In this document: positions 26,615 to 34,827 of the stretch, piece after piece
How the letters are laid out: the number at the start of each line of letters is the position of its first letter
Position numbering within the stretch: the stretch's first letter is position 1
Assembly: GCA_938016265.1 (NCBI GenBank)
Contig: CALLWB010000030.1
Span: forward strand, 62,001-126,000
Origin: an uncultured Saprospiraceae bacterium
GTDB lineage: Bacteria > Bacteroidota > Bacteroidia > Chitinophagales > Saprospiraceae
Direction of reading: 5' to 3'
DNA: 64,000 nt
Notes under the pieces: generated by a model
Database searches by the model: none
What the model was told of the DNA's origin: nothing
Seen by the model: the letters and a program-made list of their open reading frames with translations, nothing else
Translations under genes and position numbers: made by a program

Positions 26615-27808
26615 ATGTCAAAACGGAAAATTGAAATAAAAACAGAGAAAGAATGGGATAAAACATTCCAAATGATTTCTTGGTGGAAGACGGAAGATGT
26701 CCGAAATGCCAAAATCATGGTGGTAGGTGCTGGAGCTCTTGGAAATGAAGTGCTTAAAAATCTAGCCCTTCTCAATGTTGGTAATATTCTCATCGTAGAT
26801 TTTGACATTATTGAATATTCCAACCTTTCAAGATCTGTTCTTTTCAGAGAGTCAGATGTCGAAGACAAACGACTGAAGTCGGATGTTGCTGCGGAACGAA
26901 TCAAGGAAATCAATCCAAATATTAAAGTGAAAACGATAGAAGGCGATATCATGCTTGATGTCGGTATCGGTGTTTTCAGACGGATGGATGTAGTCATAGG
27001 ATGCCTTGATAATCGCCTGGCACGGTTGTTTATCAACAGACACAGCTTTAAAGTATACAAAACATGGGTAGACGGTGCGATTGAAAATCTGGCCGGCGAA
27101 CTGAATGTCTATAAACCAGGCACTTCTTGTTATGAAAGTCAGCTTTCTGAATTGGAGTGGACAAACATTAGGCACAAAATGGGCTGCCCGGACGTAGCAA
27201 GAAGAAATTCCTTGCAAGGAAGAATTCCAACTACACCAATAAGTGCTTCAATCATAGCTGCAATGCAAGTACAAGAAGCACTGAAGGTAGTAATGGGAAA
27301 TGAGAAGTACTCTATGGCAGGCAAAAAATTCCTCTACGAAGGAATGAACAATATTATCATGCAATACGAATCTGCCGCAGTAAATGACGAGATGGAAAGT
27401 GCCTTGCGGTATGATGATATCATAGAAGCAAAAGAACTAAGAGCAGACTCTACCATCGAAACAGTATTAAGTTGGCTGTCTGACAAATTGAAAGTAGAAA
27501 ATCCAATTATTGAATACAACCCTGGAATTATACTGGAAATTACTACTGAAAAAAGTGAGAAGGTAATTCCAATGGTACTAGCAAAACCGCATTTTTCTGA
27601 CGAACTTGCGGATCAGCACCGAGAGGTGGCCGATGAACCTATTATTTTTTCTAACCTTATCTATGAAATTGGTAACGACTTTCCTGATAAATCACTTACT
27701 TTAGAGCAAGTGGGAATACCTCGACTCCAAATATTAAGTGTTCGTACAGACGATGATATCTTTTTTGTCGAACTAACAGGGGATGAAGATTTCCTGTATT
27801 TTGAGTAA
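26615..27808 (+). CDS. E1-like ubiquitin-activating protein (ThiF/MoeB family)
   Basis: The protein has 397 residues. The Rossmann loop is VGAGALG (37-43), the nucleotide-binding Asp follows in IVDFDIIEYSN, and the adenylation Arg is in NLSRSVLF (R73), as in E1 enzymes. D132 lies in GCLDNRLARLFIN. Two cysteines are candidates for the thioester: C172 (GTSCYES) and C191 (MGCPDVARR); the Zn-binding CxxC pairs of MoeB are not intact. RIPTTPISASIIAAMQVQEALK matches the E1 helix that closes the domain. The last 100 residues form a small domain ending in SLTLEQVGIPRLQILSV, which looks beta-grasp-like and may recruit the E2. It should adenylate the ubiquitin-like protein encoded next and pass it to the E2 behind. 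The operon order fits this. Confidence 0.92.
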   Translation: MSKRKIEIKTEKEWDKTFQMISWWKTEDVRNAKIMVVGAGALGNEVLKNLALLNVGNILIVDFDIIEYSNLSRSVLFRESDVEDKRLKSDVAAERIKEINPNIKVKTIEGDIMLDVGIGVFRRMDVVIGCLDNRLARLFINRHSFKVYKTWVDGAIENLAGELNVYKPGTSCYESQLSELEWTNIRHKMGCPDVARRNSLQGRIPTTPISASIIAAMQVQEALKVVMGNEKYSMAGKKFLYEGMNNIIMQYESAAVNDEMESALRYDDIIEAKELRADSTIETVLSWLSDKLKVENPIIEYNPGIILEITTEKSEKVIPMVLAKPHFSDELADQHREVADEPIIFSNLIYEIGNDFPDKSLTLEQVGIPRLQILSVRTDDDIFFVELTGDEDFLYFE

Positions 27809-27813
27809 AAAAA

Positions 27814-27866
27814 GCAAAATATGCTTGCAAAAAGAAAGAATAGTAGTTTCTAAGCATATATTTTGC
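27814..27866 (+). terminator. long imperfect hairpin after the E1 gene
   Basis: The arm gcaaaatatgctt (27814-27826) pairs with aagcatatattttgc (27852-27866) with a 2-nt bulge. There is no T-run after it, so it may be a processing or attenuation site that adjusts E1 against Ubl levels rather than a full terminator. Confidence 0.4.
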
Positions 27867-27951
27867 AGGGATAGTTGGAATTCTCAAAAAAAATTCCAAT
27901 ATTCCACCAAATTTAAATGAATTGTTAATCCCGAAATAAACTATATCTGTT

Positions 27952-28242
27952 ATGAATCAATCGGACGTAATAAGTGTAATTGTAAGAATTTTGCCCGCAG
28001 GTGATGAATTGGATGTAGAATTGCCATTATATTCAACCAGCAAAGAAATCATTGATGAGTTATTGAACGCAGGTCTAGGAATAGAACGAACTGATGCGCA
28101 AGGAAACCCGCATATTTTTCAACTGATCTCTAAGGAAAACGGACGTGAGCTAATGTCTGATAAGACACTGTACGACTGTGGAGTAAAGCCAGGACAAACT
28201 TTACTGCTGACTCCTAAGTTAGTTGCTGGATTTAATGCTTAA
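27952..28242 (+). CDS. ubiquitin-like beta-grasp protein
   Basis: The protein has 96 residues. It begins with two strands (VISVIVRILPAGDELDVELPL), then a helix (TSKEIIDELLNAGLG), and closes with LYDCGVKPGQTLLLTPKLVAG, the layout and size of the YukD/EsaB-type ubiquitin-like folds. The C terminus is LVAGFNA: one Gly at position 93 and three extra residues, instead of a bare Gly-Gly. If it is conjugated, a JAB peptidase could first trim FNA. Two JAB proteins are encoded in the island. It lies between the E1 and E2 genes, which is the strongest evidence that it is the conjugated modifier. The fold assignment is good; conjugation is inferred. Confidence 0.85.
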   Translation: MNQSDVISVIVRILPAGDELDVELPLYSTSKEIIDELLNAGLGIERTDAQGNPHIFQLISKENGRELMSDKTLYDCGVKPGQTLLLTPKLVAGFNA

Positions 28243-28333
28243 TAAGCTTAATCCAAACTTTTATGGTTGATGATGCAACAATTCTGTCAACTTTGAGTAT
28301 TTACAATTACGTCAAATTTTAAATGTAGAAAGT

Positions 28334-29119
28334 ATGGGTGGTAATGACACTCCAGTTTACGATTTCAAAAAACTAAAAACTCCAACTCTTAAAAGGTTGG
28401 CTAAGGAGCATGTTGCTATACACGATCTTTGTAGTAAAAGTGATAAGCTGGAATATGCCGTAGCCAAAAAAAGAAGTGGAGTCCCTGAAGTATATAGAAT
28501 CACCTTCAATCTGAAAAGTATTGTAGGAATAGATGGTAATAAAAATCCAATCTACGGTAACAAACATGTCGCTGAGCTAGCGCTGCCACCAAATTACCCG
28601 GTAGAGCCTGCAAAATGCTATATGGTGACCGATACCTGGCATCCAAATATCAAATCTGAAGGCGTTCATAAAGGTCATATCTGTACGAATTCTAACGAAT
28701 TGGGTAAATTGATGGACTTGTATCTATTGGTGCACCGAATTGGGCAAATTTTGCAATACCAAAACTATCACGCCGAAAATAATTATCCTTACCCGGATGA
28801 TGAAAAAGTGGCACGTTGGGTACGTGAATATGCTGAACCAAATGATATCGTCAATAAAAATAAGAACATCTATATCGATGATTCTGATTTACTAAATGAC
28901 GATAGTCCAAGGCCAGTTCAGCCCCCAAAAGAGGAACCTAAACCTCCTACGATTTCTACTATTTCAACTTCGATTGGAGAAGACAACTCTTCCACAATTT
29001 CTGCTCCGAAAGAGGAAGAAGAAGAAAGTAGTGCCATAAAAATTAGTTTGTTGAAAATTAAATCAGTCCGCAATAAACCAGCAAGCGACGGTAAGATTAA
29101 GTTTAAACGAAGAAATTAA
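28334..29119 (+). CDS. E2-like ubiquitin-conjugating protein
   Basis: The protein has 261 residues. The UBC core covers roughly residues 15-160: strands VYRITFNLKSIVGI and HVAELALPPNYPVEPAKCYM, the HPN motif (H103-P104-N105, DTWHPNIKS), and the catalytic Cys at C117 in KGHICTN, twelve residues after N105, as in eukaryotic E2s. It would accept the modifier from the E1 as a thioester. The C-terminal tail (from about 170) is disordered, acidic and Pro-rich, then turns basic with two beta-motif copies, SLLKIKSVRNK and the final GKIKFKRRN, shared with the ATPase and vWA proteins. It lies 91 bp behind the Ubl gene. Confidence 0.93.
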   Translation: MGGNDTPVYDFKKLKTPTLKRLAKEHVAIHDLCSKSDKLEYAVAKKRSGVPEVYRITFNLKSIVGIDGNKNPIYGNKHVAELALPPNYPVEPAKCYMVTDTWHPNIKSEGVHKGHICTNSNELGKLMDLYLLVHRIGQILQYQNYHAENNYPYPDDEKVARWVREYAEPNDIVNKNKNIYIDDSDLLNDDSPRPVQPPKEEPKPPTISTISTSIGEDNSSTISAPKEEEEESSAIKISLLKIKSVRNKPASDGKIKFKRRN

Positions 29120-29143
29120 AAATTACTAAATAACAATAAATTT

Positions 29144-29190
29144 GCACTGTGTAAAGAGATAATATATTGTCTCTTAGGAAGAAACAGTGC
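29144..29190 (+). terminator. hairpin terminator behind the E2 gene
   Basis: The outer arms gcactgt (29144-29150) and acagtgc (29184-29190) flank an inner stem aagagataa/ttgtctctt (29154-29175, one G-U pair). It is followed by the AT-rich tttataaattttc. It marks the end of the first transcription unit of the island. Confidence 0.55.
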
Positions 29191-29376
29191 CTATTTATAA
29201 ATTTTCCCTTCTAAATAATAAGCCAACACGCGCATTTTTTGTATTTTGAATGTTGTTCAACTTTAGGTTGTTCTATGATGCCTGTTAAAACAGCTTATAA
29301 GTGCTTTCTTAATGGAATAGGCTTGTAATTTGTTAAAAAGGCAAGCATTATTAACAATTTCAATAACAAAAAATAG

Positions 29377-29406
29377 TTTATTGCTAGCTCTTGTGTTGTA
29401 CCTTTG
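29377..29406 (+). promoter_or_regulatory. promoter for the membrane-protein part of the island
   Basis: The -7 box TACCTTTG (29399-29406) fits TAnnTTTG exactly, and ttta at 29377-29380 lies 18 bp upstream, one base off the -33 consensus TTTG. Transcription would start near 29413, giving a leader of about 58 nt to the ATG at 29471. Confidence 0.55.
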
Positions 29407-29470
29407 CAAAATTATATCGTAATTGACTATGCAGATCCAACATTTGGCTGCCAAACATTCAAAAATTAGA

Positions 29471-31063
29471 ATGGATATGAAATATTTAGCTATTGTGCTA
29501 ATACATTTATTGTTTCTCCTTGGAATCAGTACTTCATCCGCACAGGTTATTTCCTTTCCTGAAGGATCTATTGAAGTGACGTTTAGGGCGAATGCTTCTG
29601 GAGGGAGTGCTGGATTTGTTGATTTTACCAGTGAAAAAAACGCCAACCTGGATTTTGTCAATGCAGATGAACCGGTCATCTCCGTCATTTTTCAAAAACT
29701 AAAATGGAATAAAGGATTTAAGGAATATCAGTTTGTTCTAAAGCAGGCTTGGGTAAATGAGGATGAAGGATTTGCAGCATTGATGCCTAGATTATACAAG
29801 TTTAAAAAAGGAAATCGGAGGATTCCATTAGAAATAAAAAAGAACGGTAATCATGATTTGATTATCGAATTTGGAATACTACCACCTGAAGGAGATATTA
29901 ATACCATACAACCCTTTATCGACAAAAGGGTCTTCAAACGGGTGACGGTGAAGGGAATAAAGGGCGCTGCTCCAGCCGCTAGTACTAAACCAGAAGTCAA
30001 AAAGCCTGAACCACCAAAGGTAGACCTGGAAGCAGAAAAAGAGAAAAAACGCCTCGCGGAGATAGAACGGAAACGAAAAGAAGTCGAAGCAGCAAATGCA
30101 GCAGCCCGGGCCGCTGAAAGCAAGGCTAACCAAGAAGCACTCCGCCTCCAAGAATTAGAAAGAGCAAGAAAGGCCGAAGAGGCTAAAGTCGCAGCTGCTA
30201 TGAAATCGGCAAATGTGAATGCTGTTATTGCCGCAGAAGCACTCGCCGCAGAAGCAGCAGAAAAAGCAGAGATTGAAAGGCTGAGGCTAGCAGAAGAAGA
30301 GGCAAGAAGAAAAGCGGCAGCCGCCAAGGCATACACTCCTAAAGAAATTGAAAAGAAAAAAGAGGAGTTTAAAGCTGTTAAAACCGAAAATTCATTCGAG
30401 AATTATGTAAACTATATAGAACAAAATCCCGATGATCCATTTGTAAAAGAGGCGATTGACTCGATCAAAAAAATACCGATTCACTTCGAAATTACTGAAA
30501 AAGTAGAAACCAGTAAAGATGTCTATGTCTTCAAAATTGAGCTAGCTGATGTCAAAAATCCTAGAGTCGACCAAAATAAAACCGATTCCTTGTTACAAAC
30601 TGAAATAAAGGAGGATAACACATTGACCATAACAACAAAGGAGTCGGAAAATAAAAGTGTATTTGTCAGGGACACGTTTGAACGTAAATTAAGTATCAAT
30701 ATTGACCCTAACTATAAAACATTTACTGTTGACTTTGAAGAAAGCAATGAAAAAGATTCTCTGGGCATTGTGGTAAATGGAGGGATGTCTCCGTTTGTAA
30801 TTCGGTTTGTACAAAAAGGTACAAAACTGAAAATATGCCCTCAAAAAGTAGGAAGTAAATACATGATTGCAAAGTCAGACCTTGATTGTGATCTTGACGG
30901 TTTCTATCGGGTGGAAGTACAAGACTCGAGAAGATTGGAAACAAAAAGATCCAAGACATTTTATGAATTTGTAGACAGCTCGTTTGGCTGGTTAAAATTT
31001 TTATGGCTTCCTTTTATTATCATCCTTATCCTTGTTGGTTATGTCATTTGGAAAAATATGTAA
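29471..31063 (+). CDS. secreted single-pass membrane protein, paralogue 1 of 4
   Basis: I take the ATG at 29471 (MDMKYLAIVLIHLLFLLG, or the next at 29477), which gives a signal peptide; upstream frames from 29423 add a non-hydrophobic leader. The mature protein has an N-terminal beta domain (VISFPEGSIEVTFRANASGG, then LDFVNADEPVISVIFQKLKW), a helical TolA-like Ala/Lys/Glu segment of about 130 residues, a half-TPR motif (TENSFENYVNYIEQNPDDPF), a C-terminal beta domain (VNGGMSPFVIRFVQ, then DGFYRVEVQDSRR) and a last membrane helix (FLWLPFIIILILVGYVIW) with a short basic end. It should have a large periplasmic part and almost no cytoplasm. The same plan is seen in the next three genes. The family is unknown to me; a sensor or partner-binding role for the conjugation system is inferred. 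Confidence 0.85.
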   Translation: MDMKYLAIVLIHLLFLLGISTSSAQVISFPEGSIEVTFRANASGGSAGFVDFTSEKNANLDFVNADEPVISVIFQKLKWNKGFKEYQFVLKQAWVNEDEGFAALMPRLYKFKKGNRRIPLEIKKNGNHDLIIEFGILPPEGDINTIQPFIDKRVFKRVTVKGIKGAAPAASTKPEVKKPEPPKVDLEAEKEKKRLAEIERKRKEVEAANAAARAAESKANQEALRLQELERARKAEEAKVAAAMKSANVNAVIAAEALAAEAAEKAEIERLRLAEEEARRKAAAAKAYTPKEIEKKKEEFKAVKTENSFENYVNYIEQNPDDPFVKEAIDSIKKIPIHFEITEKVETSKDVYVFKIELADVKNPRVDQNKTDSLLQTEIKEDNTLTITTKESENKSVFVRDTFERKLSINIDPNYKTFTVDFEESNEKDSLGIVVNGGMSPFVIRFVQKGTKLKICPQKVGSKYMIAKSDLDCDLDGFYRVEVQDSRRLETKRSKTFYEFVDSSFGWLKFLWLPFIIILILVGYVIWKNM

Positions 31064-31090
31064 ATAAAATTTAATATCTTAGCTCCTACA

Positions 31091-32641
31091 ATGATTAATC
31101 CCAATAAATATCTCCTAACAGTAACTTGTTTGTTATTGTTTTTCTTTAGTTGTCAGGGGCAGATTAGGTTTGAATCTGAACAAGGCTCCTTTTTAGTGTC
31201 TTTCAAGGCCAATACCAAAGGTAGTGCTTCTGTTGCAGGTACTGACTTTACTAAGAAGCAGCTTGCTGTCCTGGAGTTCTTCGATGTGGAAGATCCCCTA
31301 ATTACTGTTTCTGTTAGCAATTTAAAATGGGCACCAGGTTTTGAAAACTATACCCTGGTAATAAAAAATAATTGGGTGGTTCACTCCAGTGGGATTAATA
31401 AACTGGAAGATTATGATCGACAGATTCAAACAGATAAGGAGATGGCGCAGTTTCGTTTCCAACCATTGGGAGATGGAAAGGAAGAAATAACGCTTAAGTT
31501 TGGTATCAAATCACCAAAACAAAATCTCAAAAAGGTAAAACCTAAAAATCAGCTGGTATTACAGAAGAAATTTAGCACACTTGGGGTCAATAAATCAAGC
31601 AATTCCAATCCTGTTTCTGAAGAGATAAAAGAAACAAAACTCCCGGTAGAGAATACCATAAAAGAAACCAAACTGCCAGAAGAACCAATAGCTAATAACA
31701 ACTCACAATCAGATGATATCGTTTGGAGATCAGCTCTTGTAAGCAATAGCCGAAGTGCTATGGAAAACTATTTACAACAATTCCCACAAGGCAAACACGC
31801 ATACAAAGCAAAACGCTATATTGCGGACTATTCGAATCCCGAATCTGCCACAATTAGCCCGATTAGCTTGAACTCTGGGGAGTCGAGTACTAGTACCTCT
31901 GAAATGATGCAGGACTCTGTTTTGCTGTTGAGTAATAAAAATTGGGCCCGAATAATATTTGCCAATACGTTCAGTGAATATTACAATTACTTAAAAGCAA
32001 ATCCTGCTGGCCGGTTTGCACAGGTAGCGAAAGACTCTATATCCAACAAACCAATCCTTTGGGAGAAAATTAGCCAGGAAGAAAAAACAAATGGAAACTA
32101 CATTTTTAACCTTCAGTTTTCAGAAATGGGAGCAATGGATTTGGCTTCTCTTAAAGAATCTGCTGCTCTGGAAATAAAGTTGTTGGATTCTGCAAGCCAC
32201 AAAGTCCAGGTGACCATTAAGGATAGTAAATCCCATGAATGTTTATTCAAAGATGAATTTGGTCGATCCGCAATTGTCCAACTCAACCCTCAATACAAAA
32301 TGCTAAATGCCATCTTGGAGGACAAGGGGGAGATGATTTCTTATAAAATCGTAGGTGGACTTCCTCCCTATTATATAAATTTTATTGCAAAAGGATCCGA
32401 TTTCAAACAATGCATGCAGCGCCTAAAAAAGAATGGAGAAATACTAAAATCAGAATGGGCAGATAACTGTGATTTGAATGGGATTTACCGAATAGAAATA
32501 AGTGACGCCACAAAAAATGAGATCAAGCGATTTCCAGAAATTAAGTTCGTTGATAATTCTTTCAATGTATTAAAATATATGTGGATCGTCTTTTTACCAA
32601 TTTTATTTGTCCTAATGTGGTTCGTTAAAAAAAGGATTTGA
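31091..32641 (+). CDS. secreted single-pass membrane protein, paralogue 2 of 4
   Basis: The protein has 516 residues: a leader (MINPNKYLLTVTCLLLFFFSC), the N-terminal beta domain (IRFESEQGSFLVSFKANTKG, then LEFFDVEDPLITVSVSNLKW), a linker with EIKETKLPVE-type repeats, two half-TPR motifs (MENYLQQFPQGKHAYKAK and YYNYLKANPAGRF), the C-terminal beta domain (IVGGLPPYYINFIAKG, then CDLNGIYRIEIS) and a membrane helix (YMWIVFLPILFVLMWF) ending KKRI. It differs from its neighbours by carrying two half-TPR units and lacking the long Ala-rich helix. A Cys at the end of the leader might be lipidated instead of cleaved. It lies 28 bp behind paralogue 1, in an operon. Confidence 0.85.
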   Translation: MINPNKYLLTVTCLLLFFFSCQGQIRFESEQGSFLVSFKANTKGSASVAGTDFTKKQLAVLEFFDVEDPLITVSVSNLKWAPGFENYTLVIKNNWVVHSSGINKLEDYDRQIQTDKEMAQFRFQPLGDGKEEITLKFGIKSPKQNLKKVKPKNQLVLQKKFSTLGVNKSSNSNPVSEEIKETKLPVENTIKETKLPEEPIANNNSQSDDIVWRSALVSNSRSAMENYLQQFPQGKHAYKAKRYIADYSNPESATISPISLNSGESSTSTSEMMQDSVLLLSNKNWARIIFANTFSEYYNYLKANPAGRFAQVAKDSISNKPILWEKISQEEKTNGNYIFNLQFSEMGAMDLASLKESAALEIKLLDSASHKVQVTIKDSKSHECLFKDEFGRSAIVQLNPQYKMLNAILEDKGEMISYKIVGGLPPYYINFIAKGSDFKQCMQRLKKNGEILKSEWADNCDLNGIYRIEISDATKNEIKRFPEIKFVDNSFNVLKYMWIVFLPILFVLMWFVKKRI

Positions 32642-32875
32642 TAGCTTGGTAGTACAATCCTGCGATCAATTTGTACTTATTTTATGTATAGGTAAATTCT
32701 GGCGACAAGGAAGTGTATGAGGAATAATTTAAATTTATTCGAAGGATTTTATTTTAAATCAGCTAAAACCACTATATTAAAATTCGAATTTTAGAGTAAT
32801 AGAAATAGTTCTTTCCAGGAAGGACGTATTTGTTACGTAAAATCTTTAAAATCAAACAACTAATTATTCGGATTT

Positions 32876-34723
32876 ATGAGAGGTATGTTGAAGTACTGTT
32901 TGTTGGGCTTTTTATTTTGTCTAGGAATTAATTGGATGTCTGCCCAAGAAACTATTTCTTTTGAGGAAGGAACATTTGATATTGTATACAAAGGGACTGT
33001 AAGTGGAAGCGATGGCGCAGTGGTGGTTAGTCCAAGTGGAGGTGTTTTAGAATTAGATTATAAAGGAATAGATAAACCCTCCGTTCTTGTCTATTTGCAA
33101 AATGTACAATGGAAGGAAGGAATTGAAGATCATTCACTGGTTTTCAAATCAGGTTGGTTAAGTAGCCCATCAGGACTGAAAAAAGTAACCAATCGGAATA
33201 TTACACTCAAAAGATCCTCTGTTAAGAAAAAATGTATATACGAACCATTAAAGAATGGGGAGTTTACGATTACTATAAAGTATGCTGTACTAAAACCCGG
33301 CGAATCCGAAGAGTCGTTGTCTGCTGGTGCGAATGTAGTTTCTCAAACGCTAAAAATTACAGGATTAGAAGAAACGGAAACCACCACCACCACTTCCACA
33401 GATCCTACGACAAAACCACCAGTTATAAACGAAACAAAAACACCAGATCCTCCAACAACTAATAATACAAATGGAGAAAGTGGTTGGCCAATCGGTTGGC
33501 AAGGTAATACCTTTAGTGTTGGTGCTGGAAGATTAAGTGTGAGCCTGGAAACAAATATCCCTGACTCTGGAGGTGGGATGAGAAGCTTTAGTATGCAGGG
33601 AAGTTCTAATTTGGATTTTACAGGAGTCGCCAACCCACAAATTTGGATCGTTTTAAGGAATGCAAGATGGAAAGATCCTTCCAAACAATCAAAAATAGTT
33701 GTCAAAAGTGGATGGGTCGAAATATTGACCCCGATGTTGGAGAAAGTAAGTTTTGGAAATATCGAATATACTGGAGGCGCCGCCAAACGAATACCTATTA
33801 AGGTAAAAGGAAATGGCCCTTCTTCTATTATTCTTAAATTAGGGCATGGTGATATTAGTAGTAGTATTGGAAGTATTCCTCCGATAGCGGCTGCAATAAC
33901 AAAATCCCTGTCAATCATTGGAGTCGGTGACAATTCGACTGCTGCGACCAATCCAAATGGGATAACTCCTCCACCTCAAAATTTGAATGCTGAAGCCAAC
34001 GATACAAAGGATTTGGAGTTTTGGAATACAGTGAAAACGGAGAATACTTTCGAAAGCTATTTGAGATATTGGGAACAAGCAAAAGAAGGGAAGTTCAGAA
34101 ATGAATGCTATCGGGAAATTGTTAAAACACCTATCCGATGGCAATTTGCAGATGAAGTAGAAATACCCGACGGCGGAAAACTATATACTATAAATATCGC
34201 TGGTGTACGGAACATCTACCTAGATAGTCTGGAACAAGGCTTGACTGCTGAAATATTGCCTGGTAAGCAGATTCATGCAACAATTATAGATGGAAAAAGC
34301 CATACAATAAAAGTGATCGATGATTTTAAAAGATCGGTTGAAATACAACTGGATCCGGCATCAAAAATACTTAGAGCTGATTTTTCGGAAGAAGAAGGAA
34401 TTATTAAATTTGATATTAAAGGAGGAAAACCTCCCTATTATTTAAGTGTGATCGATGCAGTATCTGAACGAAGAATCTGTGATCTTGGTAGAGCGAATCT
34501 GGAAACAAATTCAATCAGTAGAAAAGAAATTTACGAAAGATGTAATCAACTGGAAGGCAAATATAGAATCAAAGTACAGGATGGCAGAAGGACAGAAAAC
34601 GTGAGTTCTACTCAGGAATTTAAATTGAAATCAGCAGCAGAAGCAGGTTTTTTGAGCTACTTATGGATAATCTTAATCGTACTTTTAATTCCAATTGGCA
34701 TTGTGATCAAGAAAAATTTATAG
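32876..34723 (+). CDS. secreted single-pass membrane protein with duplicated beta domain, paralogue 3 of 4
   Basis: The protein has 615 residues: a signal peptide (MRGMLKYCLLGFLFCLGINWMSAQ cut after about residue 24), then two copies of the N-terminal beta domain. The first has ISFEEGTFDIVYKGT and VQWKEGIEDHSLVFKSGW; the second, after a Thr/Pro linker, has LSVSLETNIPDSG and LDFTGVANPQIWIVLRNARW. A half-TPR motif (TENTFESYLRYWEQAKEGKF), the C-terminal beta domain (IKGGKPPYYLSVID, then GKYRIKVQDGRRTE) and a membrane helix (YLWIILIVLLIPIGIVI) ending KKNL follow. The second beta domain is closer to that of the JAB fusion (LDFTGV, PQI) than to the first. The gap to paralogue 2 is 234 bp with no clear promoter. 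Confidence 0.85.
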   Translation: MRGMLKYCLLGFLFCLGINWMSAQETISFEEGTFDIVYKGTVSGSDGAVVVSPSGGVLELDYKGIDKPSVLVYLQNVQWKEGIEDHSLVFKSGWLSSPSGLKKVTNRNITLKRSSVKKKCIYEPLKNGEFTITIKYAVLKPGESEESLSAGANVVSQTLKITGLEETETTTTTSTDPTTKPPVINETKTPDPPTTNNTNGESGWPIGWQGNTFSVGAGRLSVSLETNIPDSGGGMRSFSMQGSSNLDFTGVANPQIWIVLRNARWKDPSKQSKIVVKSGWVEILTPMLEKVSFGNIEYTGGAAKRIPIKVKGNGPSSIILKLGHGDISSSIGSIPPIAAAITKSLSIIGVGDNSTAATNPNGITPPPQNLNAEANDTKDLEFWNTVKTENTFESYLRYWEQAKEGKFRNECYREIVKTPIRWQFADEVEIPDGGKLYTINIAGVRNIYLDSLEQGLTAEILPGKQIHATIIDGKSHTIKVIDDFKRSVEIQLDPASKILRADFSEEEGIIKFDIKGGKPPYYLSVIDAVSERRICDLGRANLETNSISRKEIYERCNQLEGKYRIKVQDGRRTENVSSTQEFKLKSAAEAGFLSYLWIILIVLLIPIGIVIKKNL

Positions 34724-34827
34724 CATTTAAACGGTTTTATATTCTAAAATTTATATTTTAACAGATAGATTTTAGAATCGATATAAAAAATTAATAATCA
34801 GACCCATTGAACAATAAATTACATCCT

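Larger units (their letters stand above)
29120..29470. other. intergenic region with terminator and promoter, 351 bp
   Basis: It separates the E2 gene from the first secreted paralogue. It holds a hairpin terminator (29144-29190) and a promoter (29377-29406). This suggests two transcription units within the island: cytoplasmic conjugation genes and membrane/deconjugation genes. An upstream TTG start at 29423 is not needed. Confidence 0.6.
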
